Positions 1 through 4,901 of a stretch of 10,000 bases of DNA are shown piece by piece; the stretch's first letter is position 1; each line of letters begins with the position of its first letter. The position numbers and the translations under genes were made by a program. The notes beneath the pieces were generated by a model. The model was not told the DNA's origin. It ran no database searches and saw only the letters and a list, made by a program, of their open reading frames with translations. The stretch spans positions 1 to 10,000 of the forward strand of contig JAIWNK010000116.1 in the NCBI GenBank assembly GCA_020216845.1, given 5' to 3'. This DNA comes from Anaerolinea sp. (GTDB lineage Bacteria; Chloroflexota; Anaerolineae; Anaerolineales; Anaerolineaceae).

Positions 1-200
1 CGCAGTTCTACATCCGGACGATGGACGTGACGGGGAACATCGAACTGCCGAAGGGCGTGGAGATGGTGATGCCGGGCGACAACGTGAACATGCAGGTGGA
101 ATTGATCATTCCGGTGGCGTTGGAGCAGGGCTCGAAGTTCGCTATTCGTGAAGGTGGTCTGACGGTTGGCGCCGGCGTGATCACCAAGATTTTGGACTAG
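1..200 (+). CDS. tuf: Elongation factor Tu, C-terminal end (partial, cut by window edge)
   Basis: This is the last 65 codons of EF-Tu, the GTPase that delivers aminoacyl-tRNA to the ribosomal A site. The reading frame begins at base 3 and ends at TAG 198-200. The visible protein is domain 3 of EF-Tu: it opens with [13 protein letters not shown], continues with [16 protein letters not shown], and ends with the typical tail [16 protein letters not shown]. This beta-barrel contacts the tRNA T-stem and EF-Ts. Only the 3' end is present, so the GTPase domain and the start cannot be assessed. The gene leads directly into rpmG, 41 bases downstream on the same strand, with no terminator between them, so the two are probably co-transcribed. 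Confidence 0.97.
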   Translation, partial: QFYIRTMDVTGNIELPKGVEMVMPGDNVNMQVELIIPVALEQGSKFAIREGGLTVGAGVITKILD

Positions 201-201
201 T

Positions 202-235
202 AAAGGAGTTGTGCGTTCTGTGAGCGCACAAGGTG
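202..235 (+). promoter_or_regulatory. rpmG leader: Shine-Dalgarno, hairpin, second weak Shine-Dalgarno
   Basis: A strong Shine-Dalgarno sequence, AAAGGAG (202-208), is followed at once by a perfect 7-bp hairpin: TTGTGCG 209-215 with CGCACAA 225-231, loop of 9 nt. Then comes a weaker AAGGTGA (230-236) and the rpmG ATG at 242. The strong site lies 33 bases from the ATG in linear distance. If the hairpin forms, the effective gap is about 10 nt. The pairing is seen directly; its role in initiation is inferred. Confidence 0.45.
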
Positions 236-241
236 AACGTT

Positions 242-412
242 ATGGCTTCTAAAAAGAAAGATATTCGTCCGGTCATCACGTTGGCGTGTAATGAATGCAA
301 GGAACGCAATTACACCTCGCAAAAGAACCGCCGCAATGACCCCAATCGCCTTGAGCTGAAGAAGTATTGCCCGCGCTGCCGCAGGCACACGGCTCATCGC
401 GAAACCAAGTAG
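242..412 (+). CDS. rpmG: 50S ribosomal protein L33 (zinc-ribbon form)
   Basis: A 56-residue basic protein, the normal size for L33, a small component of the large ribosomal subunit near the E site. It carries two CxxC pairs, CNEC at residues 16-19 and CPRC at 43-46. These make this the zinc-binding (C+) form rather than the cysteine-free form. The stretch [20 protein letters not shown] between the pairs is typical of the family. The ATG at 242 gives the expected [10 protein letters not shown] start. It sits between tuf and tRNA-Trp in the common tuf-rpmG-trnW-secE-nusG arrangement, so the transcript is probably shared. The ribosome-binding region is unusual because a hairpin separates the best Shine-Dalgarno from the start codon. 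Confidence 0.96.
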   Translation: MASKKKDIRPVITLACNECKERNYTSQKNRRNDPNRLELKKYCPRCRRHTAHRETK

Positions 413-421
413 TTTCTGGTT

Positions 422-449
422 GAGGTGGGAGTCACCCTCTTCCCACCTC
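422..449 (+). other. Perfect 9-bp hairpin between rpmG and tRNA-Trp
   Basis: GAGGTGGGA (422-430) pairs perfectly with TCCCACCTC (441-449) across a 10-nt loop, starting 9 nt after the rpmG stop. No T-run follows, so it is not a classical intrinsic terminator. It ends 5 nt before the mature tRNA 5' end. It could stabilise the 3' end of the upstream mRNA once RNase P or another nuclease releases the tRNA from the shared transcript. The stem is certain; the role is inferred. Confidence 0.6.
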
Positions 450-454
450 CATAC

Positions 455-527
455 AGGCCAGTAGCTCAATTGGCAGAGCGCCGCTCTCCAAAAGCGGATG
501 TTGTGGGTTCGATTCCTGCCTGGCCTG
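455..527 (+). tRNA. trnW: tRNA-Trp (anticodon CCA)
   Basis: A full cloverleaf of 73 nt. The acceptor arm AGGCCAG (455-461) pairs with CTGGCCT (520-526), with discriminator G527. The D-arm GCTC/GAGC encloses AATTGGCA. The anticodon stem CCGCT/AGCGG encloses loop CTCCAAA with anticodon CCA at 488-490, which reads UGG (Trp). The T-arm GTGGG/CCTGC encloses TTCGATT and contains two G-U pairs. The 3' CCA is not encoded (the next bases are CCT), so it must be added by CCA-adding enzyme. The gene lies between rpmG and secE, a placement seen in many bacteria, and is probably processed from the operon transcript, as no promoter of its own is visible. Confidence 0.97.
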
Positions 528-543
528 CCTTGTACATCAGGCG

Positions 544-568
544 ACGCCGCCTTAAAGGCGGCGTTTTA
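544..568 (+). terminator. GC-rich hairpin with short T-run before secE (terminator or attenuator)
   Basis: ACGCCGCC (544-551) pairs perfectly with GGCGGCGT (557-564) across the 5-nt loop TTAAA and is followed by TTT. The stem is strong but the T-run is short (four T counting the last stem base), so termination may be partial. No promoter is visible between it and secE, so some read-through must supply secE-nusG unless a promoter has been missed. Confidence 0.55.
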
Positions 569-605
569 GCCGTAAAAAGTTGAGAGTTTGTTTCAAGGAG
601 CAATT

Positions 606-896
606 GTGGCAAAACCAACCGATAAGCCCGTAAAAGTTGAAGAAAAAGCCAAACCGGCGCCGCGCCCTGCCGAGAAGAAGAAAGCCGAACCGAATTTCTT
701 CCAGCGCACCGGGCGCAAGCTGAAGAATTGGTGGATTGATACGTTGGGCGAGCTGCGCAAAGTTTCCTGGCCGACCCTGCCGCAGGCGCGCCGCCTTTCG
801 ATCATTGTGTTGGTAACCATGTTTGCCATGGCCATCCTGTTGGGAGGGTTGGACTGGATTTTCTCCAAGCTCATTGGTTGGATTGTTGCAGGCTAA
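606..896 (+). CDS. secE: Preprotein translocase subunit SecE
   Basis: SecE is the small essential clamp subunit of the SecYEG protein-conducting channel in the cytoplasmic membrane. The GTG at 606 is chosen because AAGGAG (595-600) lies 5 nt upstream; the in-frame TTG at 588 lies before that site. The product is 96 residues. It has a charged, Lys/Ala/Pro-rich tail (1-30), an amphipathic segment with the family hallmark ELRKVSWPT (49-57), and one transmembrane helix at about 63-91 (from LSIIVLVTMFAMAILLGGLD onward). This is the single-helix form typical outside enterobacteria, where E. coli has three helices. nusG starts 10 nt after the stop, the near-universal secE-nusG pairing. Confidence 0.96.
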   Translation: MAKPTDKPVKVEEKAKPAPRPAEKKKAEPNFFQRTGRKLKNWWIDTLGELRKVSWPTLPQARRLSIIVLVTMFAMAILLGGLDWIFSKLIGWIVAG

Positions 897-906
897 TGGA
901 GATCGT

Positions 907-1560
907 ATGGACGCGGATGAATTAACCAAACCGAAACGAGTTGCTCGAAAGAAGAAGGCAGAGACCCCTCGCCCGGCCCCGGTTTCGACCGCGTCGCAGG
1001 ATTCTGAAGCCGAAGTCTCGCTGGAAGGTGTTAGTGATCAGCGAGCCTGGTATGTCGTTCATTGTTACTCGGGCTACGAGAACAAGGTGCGGCACAACCT
1101 GGAACAGCGCATCGAAACGATGAACATGAAGGACAAGATTTTCGATGTCGTCATTCCAACCCAGGAAGAAATTGAAGTCAAAGAAGGCAAGCGGCGCACG
1201 GTGGAACGCCATGTCTTCCCCGGCTATGTGTTGGTGAACATGATCTTGACCGAAGAGTCTTGGTATGTGGTGCGCAACACGCCGGGGGTAACGGGGTTTG
1301 TGGGCATGGGCAACACGCCAACCGCTTTGCGAGTGGAAGAGGTAGGGCAGATTCTGCGGCGCATGGAAGCTGAAGCGCCGTTGGTCAAGGTAACGTATCG
1401 CGTGGGTGAACGTGTGCGCATCATTGATGGCCCGTTCAATGATTTTCGCGGTACGGTGGCCGAAATTGATATGGAGCGCACCAAGGTGCGTGTGATGGTT
1501 AACTTCTTTGGCCGTGAAACGCCGGTTGAACTGGACTTTTTACAGGTCGAGAAGGCATAA
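907..1560 (+). CDS. nusG: Transcription termination/antitermination factor NusG
   Basis: NusG binds the RNA polymerase clamp and links it to Rho or to the leading ribosome. The ATG at 907 follows GGAGAT (898-903) and gives 217 residues. Residues 1-46 are a low-complexity basic/acidic extension (RVARKKKAET...) not seen in E. coli NusG (181 aa). The NGN domain runs from AWYVVHCYSGYENKV (47-61) through HVFPGYVLV (102-110) and TPGVTGFVG (125-133) to about 153. The C-terminal KOW domain starts near GERVRIIDGPFNDFRG (167-182) and ends at FLQVEKA. There is no large insert domain of the Thermotoga or Aquifex kind. It is transcribed between secE and rplK. Confidence 0.97.
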   Translation: MDADELTKPKRVARKKKAETPRPAPVSTASQDSEAEVSLEGVSDQRAWYVVHCYSGYENKVRHNLEQRIETMNMKDKIFDVVIPTQEEIEVKEGKRRTVERHVFPGYVLVNMILTEESWYVVRNTPGVTGFVGMGNTPTALRVEEVGQILRRMEAEAPLVKVTYRVGERVRIIDGPFNDFRGTVAEIDMERTKVRVMVNFFGRETPVELDFLQVEKA

Positions 1561-1572
1561 AACTGTGTAAAC

Positions 1573-1594
1573 AAGCCCAGGCGGTCTGGGCTTT
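1573..1594 (+). terminator. 8-bp hairpin between nusG and rplK (possible partial terminator)
   Basis: AAGCCCAG (1573-1580) pairs perfectly with CTGGGCTT (1586-1593) across a 5-nt loop, GCGGT. Only three T close the structure (CTTTG), so intrinsic termination should be weak. The hairpin ends exactly where the L1-binding-like fold starts (1595), so it may also isolate that fold from upstream RNA. The pairing is seen; the function is inferred. Confidence 0.4.
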
Positions 1595-1638
1595 GTGGGA
1601 GGGTGCTCCCCTTATCACCCGCTAATACCACGAAGGAG
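1594..1638 (+). promoter_or_regulatory. Probable L1 protein binding site in the mRNA before rplK
   Basis: The RNA can fold as GTGG (1595-1598) with CCAC (1628-1631), then an asymmetric internal loop GA / GCTAATA, then GGGTG (1601-1605) with CACCC (1616-1620) closed by a 10-nt loop. The same layout, two helices around a GA versus long-strand internal loop with a GGUGGGAGG-like 5' strand and a CCACC-like 3' strand, is the L1 stalk of 23S rRNA, which L1 binds. Autogenous repression of rplK-rplA by L1 is established in E. coli. The CCAC arm lies 1 nt from the rplK Shine-Dalgarno AAGGAG (1633-1638), so bound L1 should block initiation. The 12-mer TGTGGGAGGGTG recurs before rplA. Confidence 0.75.
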
Positions 1639-1645
1639 TAAAACT

Positions 1646-2071
1646 GTGGCAAAGAAACTGAAAGCTGTTGTGCGCCTGCAATTGAATGCGGGCAAAGCCA
1701 ACCCTGCACCGCCGGTCGGTCCGGCTTTGGCTGGGTATGGTATCAATATCATGGCCTTTTGCAAAGAATACAACGCCCGCACGCAAAACCGGGTGGGCGA
1801 TGTCTTGCCGGCCGAAATCACCATCTATACCGATGGGTCGTTCACCTTCATTCTCAAATCGCCGCCGGCTTCGGTGCTGCTGAAGAAGGCTGCGGGTGTG
1901 GAGAAGGGTTCCGGTCAGCCCAACCGCGATAAGGTGGGCAAGGTGACGCGTGCGCAGGTGCGCGAAATCGCCGAAATCAAGATGAAAGACACCAATGCGG
2001 TTGAGCTGGAAGATGCCATCCGTCAGGTGGAAGGCACGGCCCGCAATATGGGCATCGTGGTGGTTGACTAG
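1646..2071 (+). CDS. rplK: 50S ribosomal protein L11
   Basis: L11 binds 23S rRNA at the GTPase-associated centre, where elongation factors and the stringent factor Rel sense the ribosome. The GTG at 1646 lies 7 nt after AAGGAG (1633-1638) and gives the usual start [13 protein letters not shown]. The product is 141 residues, the standard length. The N-terminal domain has the proline-rich helix and thiostrepton-site region [20 protein letters not shown] (17-36); most L11 proteins read GPALG where this one has GPALAG. The C-terminal rRNA-binding domain (from about 72) contains [13 protein letters not shown] and ends [11 protein letters not shown]. rplA follows after 51 nt. Expression is probably fed back by L1 through the fold just upstream. 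Confidence 0.98.
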   Translation: MAKKLKAVVRLQLNAGKANPAPPVGPALAGYGINIMAFCKEYNARTQNRVGDVLPAEITIYTDGSFTFILKSPPASVLLKKAAGVEKGSGQPNRDKVGKVTRAQVREIAEIKMKDTNAVELEDAIRQVEGTARNMGIVVVD

Positions 2072-2074
2072 CAA

Positions 2075-2116
2075 TGTGGGAGGGTGGCTCAGGCTGCCCG
2101 TTGGAACCACAAGGAG
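2075..2116 (+). promoter_or_regulatory. Second probable L1 protein binding site, before rplA
   Basis: The rplK-rplA gap folds as TGTGG (2075-2079) with CCACA (2107-2111), an internal loop GA / GTTGGAA, and GGGTGG (2082-2087) with CTGCCC (2094-2099; includes G-U pairs) around a 6-nt loop. Helix order, the GA 5' strand and the 7-nt 3' strand match the fold before rplK (GA / GCTAATA). The closing arm runs straight into the rplA Shine-Dalgarno AAGGAG (2111-2116), so L1 binding should hide it. This would let L1 repress its own gene directly instead of only through coupling to rplK. Confidence 0.72.
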
Positions 2117-2122
2117 TTAAAG

Positions 2123-2839
2123 ATGGCAAAACACGGAAAGAAATACTTGGCAGCGCGCGCAAAGGTCAAAGCCGATCAAAGCTACACTCCGCGCGAAGCA
2201 TTAGACCTGGTCAAAGAAACTTCTTATACCACCTTCGATGGTTCGGTGGAAGTTCATCTGCGCATGGGGCTTGACCCGCGTCAGGCGGATCAACAGGTGC
2301 GTGATGTGGTTGTGCTGCCCAATGGGCTGGGCAAGACGGTGCGCGTGCTCGTTTTTGCGCAAGCTGAAGGTGCGGCGCGCGCTCAAGAAGCGGGTGCGGA
2401 CTATGTCGCCGATAGCGATGAATGGATTGCCAAGATTCAGGGCGGTTGGACGGATTTCGATGTGGCGATTGCCACGCCGGATATGATGGGCAAGGCCGGG
2501 CGTTTGGGTCGTGTGCTTGGCCCGCGCGGTTTGATGCCGAACCCCAAGGCGGGCACGGTGGTGCCGGCGGAAGACCTGCCGCGCGTCATCCGCGAGGCGA
2601 AGGCCGGTCGTGTTGAATTCCGCCTGGACAAAACTGCCAATATTCATGTGGCAATTGGCAAAGTATCGTTCACTTCTGAGCAATTGTATGAAAACCTGGC
2701 CGCCTTCATGGATGCGATCAAGAAGGCTCGTCCCGCAGCAGCCAAGGGTGTTTACATTCGACATGCCAGCGTTGCTTCAACGATGGGCCCTGGCATCAAG
2801 TTGGATGTGAACGCCTTGCAGACCATGCAGCGCGACTAG
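2123..2839 (+). CDS. rplA: 50S ribosomal protein L1
   Basis: L1 forms the mobile L1 stalk that helps deacylated tRNA leave the E site, and it represses its own operon by binding mRNA. The ATG at 2123 lies 6 nt after AAGGAG and gives 238 residues, close to the usual 230-235. The start [15 protein letters not shown] and the family signature [20 protein letters not shown] in the second half are plain. The C-terminal portion returns to domain I and ends with [15 protein letters not shown]. It is the last gene before a new promoter (2844) for rplJ-rplL. No terminator is visible after the stop, so read-through into rplJ is also possible. Confidence 0.98.
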   Translation: MAKHGKKYLAARAKVKADQSYTPREALDLVKETSYTTFDGSVEVHLRMGLDPRQADQQVRDVVVLPNGLGKTVRVLVFAQAEGAARAQEAGADYVADSDEWIAKIQGGWTDFDVAIATPDMMGKAGRLGRVLGPRGLMPNPKAGTVVPAEDLPRVIREAKAGRVEFRLDKTANIHVAIGKVSFTSEQLYENLAAFMDAIKKARPAAAKGVYIRHASVASTMGPGIKLDVNALQTMQRD

Positions 2840-2843
2840 ACCA

Positions 2844-2876
2844 TTGACATTTGTGAACAATCGGGTATAATACCCG
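2844..2876 (+). promoter_or_regulatory. Consensus sigma-70-type promoter for rplJ-rplL
   Basis: A perfect -35 box TTGACA (2844-2849) and a perfect -10 box TATAAT (2866-2871) are separated by 16 bp, 5 bases after the rplA stop. Transcription should start near 2878-2880. The -10 box lies inside a perfect inverted repeat, CGGGTAT-A-ATACCCG (2862-2876), which could be an operator or a chance symmetry around TATAAT. Confidence 0.85.
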
Positions 2877-2986
2877 ACCGTTGTCCAGTGTGTCAGACAC
2901 CGCAGACAGCAGGCGCCCTTTGGGGCTTAATTTCCTGCCGAGGTGAAGACTTCTCAGAGCAAATTTGTTACCGCGCGAGCGGTGAG

Positions 2987-3030
2987 AAAAGTCTTTGCCC
3001 GGCATTTGTCAGGCGAAGACTTTTTTGTTT
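2987..3030 (+). terminator. Intrinsic terminator (attenuator) inside the rplJ leader
   Basis: AAGTCTTTGCC (2989-2999) pairs with GGCGAAGACTT (3012-3022), 11 bp with one G-U and a 12-nt loop, followed by a run of six T (3021-3026). Its 5' arm is the same segment used by the antiterminator helix, so the two folds exclude each other. Termination here would stop transcription before rplJ. Confidence 0.85.
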
Positions 3031-3045
3031 CAAAATCTTAAAACG

Positions 3046-3056
3046 AAAGGAGGTGA
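3046..3056 (+). promoter_or_regulatory. Full-length Shine-Dalgarno of rplJ
   Basis: AAAGGAGGTGA matches the anti-Shine-Dalgarno end of 16S rRNA over 11 bases. It lies 20 nt after the attenuator T-run and points to the TTG at 3064 (10 nt after GGAGG) as the rplJ start, rather than the later ATG at 3094. Confidence 0.85.
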
Positions 3057-3063
3057 AACCTCA

Positions 3064-3597
3064 TTGGCTTTCACAAGACAACACAAGGAAGAAATGGCAA
3101 AGCAATATGCCAAATGGCTTGAATCAAGTCAGGGCCTGTTTACGCTGAGCTACTCGAAGATGAAGATGGTGGACATCAACGCGCTGCGTGCCAAGGTGCG
3201 CGAAGCGGGTGGTGAACTGCACGTCGTCAAGAACACATTGATGACGCGTGTGATGCACGAACATGGCATCACGGATACGCATCTTCTGGAAGGCACGACC
3301 TTGTTGGCGGTGGCGTTTGGTGATGCCCCGGCTGTTGCCAAGGCATTGACCGAAGCAACTGCAAAATCCGAAATTTTTGTCGTCAAGGGTGGCTTCTTGG
3401 GCCGCAATGTGCTGGATGCTGCTCAGGTTAAGGCACTGGCAAGTTTGCCGCCGTTGCCGATTATGCGGGCGACTTTGCTCGGCACAATCTCGGCGCCGGC
3501 CTCCAAGTTGGTGCGCACCTTGGCCGAACCTGCCCGTCAGGCTGCGGCTGTGATCAAGGCCTACTCCGAAAAGGAAGCTGCCCCGGCAGCGGCTTGA
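3064..3597 (+). CDS. rplJ: 50S ribosomal protein L10
   Basis: L10 anchors the L7/L12 dimers on the GTPase-associated centre next to L11, forming the stalk that recruits translation factors. The TTG at 3064 is preferred: it follows a complete Shine-Dalgarno and gives the normal L10 N-terminus AFTRQHKEEMAKQYAKWLES, part of the rRNA-binding region. Starting at ATG 3094 (also preceded by AAGGAAG) would remove ten residues of it. The product is 177 residues. The core FTLSYSKMKMVDINALRAKV and HVVKNTLMTRV are typical, and the C-terminal helix (LAEPARQAAAVIKAYSEKE) is the L12-dimer binding segment. It is co-transcribed with rplL from the promoter at 2844 and is probably repressed by its own product. 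Confidence 0.96.
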   Translation: MAFTRQHKEEMAKQYAKWLESSQGLFTLSYSKMKMVDINALRAKVREAGGELHVVKNTLMTRVMHEHGITDTHLLEGTTLLAVAFGDAPAVAKALTEATAKSEIFVVKGGFLGRNVLDAAQVKALASLPPLPIMRATLLGTISAPASKLVRTLAEPARQAAAVIKAYSEKEAAPAAA

Positions 3598-3661
3598 TCG
3601 TTCGTTATCCGATTGAATTGAATTTCAAAAAACTATTCTCAAGAAAGAGGAGATTTTTACA

Positions 3662-4042
3662 ATGGCTGATCTCGCCAAATTGATGGAAGAATTGAGCGCC
3701 TTGACCGTTTTGGAAGCTGCCGAACTGGTGAAGATGCTGGAAGAGAAGTGGGGCGTTTCCGCCGCCGCTCCTGTCGCTGCTGTGGCTATGCCGGCTGCTG
3801 CCGCTGCTGCCGCTGAACCCGTCGAAGAGAAGACGGAATTCGATGTCATCCTCAAGGATGCTGGCCCCAAGAAGATCGAGACCATCAAGGTCGTTCGCCA
3901 GCTCACCAACCTGGGCCTGGTGGAAGCCAAGCAGATGGCCGAGACTGCGGGCGCCAAGGTTCTGTCGGCTGTGAGCAAAGAAGCTGCTGCCGATGCCAAG
4001 GCCAAGCTCGAGGCTGCTGGCGCTGTGGTCGAAATCGCCTAA
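3662..4042 (+). CDS. rplL: 50S ribosomal protein L7/L12
   Basis: L7/L12 is the multicopy stalk protein whose C-terminal domain captures EF-Tu, EF-G and initiation/release factors and stimulates their GTPases. The product is 126 residues. The N-terminal dimerisation and L10-binding helices are at 1-32 ([20 protein letters not shown] onward). The flexible Ala/Pro hinge is at 33-52. The globular C-terminal domain is at about 57-126, with the factor-binding helix [21 protein letters not shown] at 70-90 and the ending AAGAVVEIA. The ATG at 3662 follows GAGGAG (3647-3652). The 64-nt gap after rplJ holds only this site and A/T-rich sequence. A strong terminator follows. rpoB, the usual next gene, is absent. 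Confidence 0.98.
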   Translation: MADLAKLMEELSALTVLEAAELVKMLEEKWGVSAAAPVAAVAMPAAAAAAAEPVEEKTEFDVILKDAGPKKIETIKVVRQLTNLGLVEAKQMAETAGAKVLSAVSKEAAADAKAKLEAAGAVVEIA

Positions 4043-4070
4043 TTGGCTTGTTCGATCTGACCAGAAATCA

Positions 4071-4105
4071 AAAAGCGGGTGCTGCAAAAGCACCCGCTTT
4101 TTTTT
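4071..4105. terminator. Strong bidirectional intrinsic terminator between rplL and lexA
   Basis: AAAAGCGGGTGCT (4071-4083) pairs with AGCACCCGCTTTT (4089-4101) over a 5-nt loop, followed by T to position 4105 (eight T from 4098). On the other strand the stem is followed by five T. It lies 28 nt after rplL and about 20 nt after the lexA stop, so it can end both converging transcripts. Confidence 0.93.
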
Positions 4106-4125
4106 GTTTGTGGTGGCCAAAGGGT

Positions 4126-4860
4126 TTAAGAAACTGGGGCCGAGACCTGGCGGATGACCATGACCACTTTGCCCATAATGCGCAGGTGAGAGGGGTCTTC
4201 AATGTAGATGGGGTTCATGGTGCTGTTGGCCGGTTGCAAGCGGACGCGGCTGCCTTCACGGTAGAAATATTTGAGCGTGGTTTCGTCGCGGTCATCGAGC
4301 CAAACGGCGACCATTTCGCCGTTGTGTGCTTCTTGGGCGGGGCGGAGGATGACGATATCGCCATCGTTGACCATGGCGTCAATCATGGAATTTCCGCGCA
4401 CTTCGAGGGCGAATAGTTCGCTCACGCGTTCGCTGCGCGGCAGCATGGAACGGGCAACGTCAATGCTGCTATCGGGGTCGAAGTAGCTTGTCCCTTGGGT
4501 GGGGGGCATGGGGATGGGTTCACTGGCAACGATGACACCCAGGATGGGGATGGGCAAGATGTCGCGCATGGCTTCGCCAACCTCTCGCACGGCTTTGGTC
4601 AGTTGGGTGGGCATGTTGGGTGTAGCAGGGTAGACCGGATGGATGACGCGAATGCTGCGCGAAACGCGGCCTTCGCGGCTGATGTAGCCGGCTTCCTCCA
4701 GTTGTTTGAGGTAATAGTCTACCAGCGAGGTGGATTTGACATGAATATAATCGCCAATTTGGCGAATGGAGGGCGAGTATCCTTGCTTTTCTTGGAACGT
4801 GGTTACAAATTCCAGGATTTTCAATTGCCGTTCGCTCAAGCCGTGTGATCGTCGCACCAT
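4126..4860 (-). CDS. lexA: LexA repressor (SOS regulator, S24 self-cleaving protease)
   Basis: LexA represses DNA-damage genes and cleaves itself when RecA filaments form. The ATG at 4860 follows AAGGAG (plus-strand 4867-4872) at 6 nt; an in-frame TTG at 4878 precedes that site and is rejected. The 244-residue product is longer than E. coli LexA (202). The winged helix (about 7-73) starts GLSERQLKILEFV and has recognition helix STSLVDYYLKQLEEAG. The S24 domain has GNSM with nucleophile Ser158 and DETTLKYF with Lys197, so the Ser-Lys dyad is intact. The cleavage loop reads ILGVIVASEPIP (106-117), placing the scissile bond at Ala112-Ser113 instead of Ala-Gly. About 11 extra residues lie between the bond and Ser158. 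The promoter carries two operators, so it is self-regulated. Confidence 0.95.
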   Translation of the reverse strand: MVRRSHGLSERQLKILEFVTTFQEKQGYSPSIRQIGDYIHVKSTSLVDYYLKQLEEAGYISREGRVSRSIRVIHPVYPATPNMPTQLTKAVREVGEAMRDILPIPILGVIVASEPIPMPPTQGTSYFDPDSSIDVARSMLPRSERVSELFALEVRGNSMIDAMVNDGDIVILRPAQEAHNGEMVAVWLDDRDETTLKYFYREGSRVRLQPANSTMNPIYIEDPSHLRIMGKVVMVIRQVSAPVS

Positions 4861-4880
4861 CTCAAACTCCTTTTTCAACA

Positions 4881-4892
4881 GAACACTTGTTC
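4881..4892. promoter_or_regulatory. LexA operator (SOS/Din box) 1
   Basis: GAACACTTGTTC is a perfect palindromic GAAC-N4-GTTC element, the Cheo/Din-box form bound by LexA in Gram-positive bacteria and several other phyla. It lies just downstream of the predicted lexA start point, where a bound repressor would block early transcription. It is the same site as operator 2 in inverted orientation. Confidence 0.88.
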
Positions 4893-4901
4893 ATTGACAA
4901 T

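Larger units (their letters stand above)
2879..3063 (+). ncRNA. rplJ leader RNA (L10-type autoregulatory attenuator)
   Basis: About 185 nt of untranslated leader precede rplJ. Domain 1: GCAGG (2909-2913) pairs with CCTGC (2934-2938), and inside it GCCC (2915-2918) pairs with GGGC (2923-2926), leaving a 1x7 asymmetric loop. Domain 2, the antiterminator: GGTGAAGACT (2942-2951) pairs with AGTCTTTGCC (2990-2999; two G-U pairs), continued by TCTCA (2952-2956) with TGAGA (2983-2987), leaving AA bulged. It is capped by CCGC-GCGA-GCGG (2971-2982), a GNRA tetraloop hairpin. Domain 3 is the terminator, which reuses 2990-2999. L10(L12)4 binding to rplJ leaders is known, and attenuation of this kind is reported in Bacillus. 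The pairings are seen; the ligand is inferred from family knowledge. Confidence 0.78.

Noticed and set aside
1526..1561. Possible promoter at the end of nusG (TTGAAC and CATAAA) for rplK.
   Set aside because: The spacer would be 24 bp; other hexamer pairs there match no better. No rplK promoter is called.
2889..2899. GTGTC-A-GACAC symmetry in the rplJ leader.
   Set aside because: A one-base loop cannot form an RNA hairpin, and the repeat is short. Probably chance.
3598..3661. rplJ-rplL gap, examined for a promoter or terminator.
   Set aside because: Only the rplL Shine-Dalgarno and A/T-rich sequence are visible; no stem with a T-run.
4861..4878. Upstream TTG start (4878) adding six residues to LexA.
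   Set aside because: The added codons include the Shine-Dalgarno AAGGAG itself; the ATG at 4860 has correct spacing and the usual LexA N-terminus.
4894..4899. Consensus TTGACA on the plus strand, a possible -35 for the ABC operon.
   Set aside because: At 16-18 bp downstream there is only GTGTTC/TGTTCT, a poor -10. It stays a speculation mentioned with the operators.
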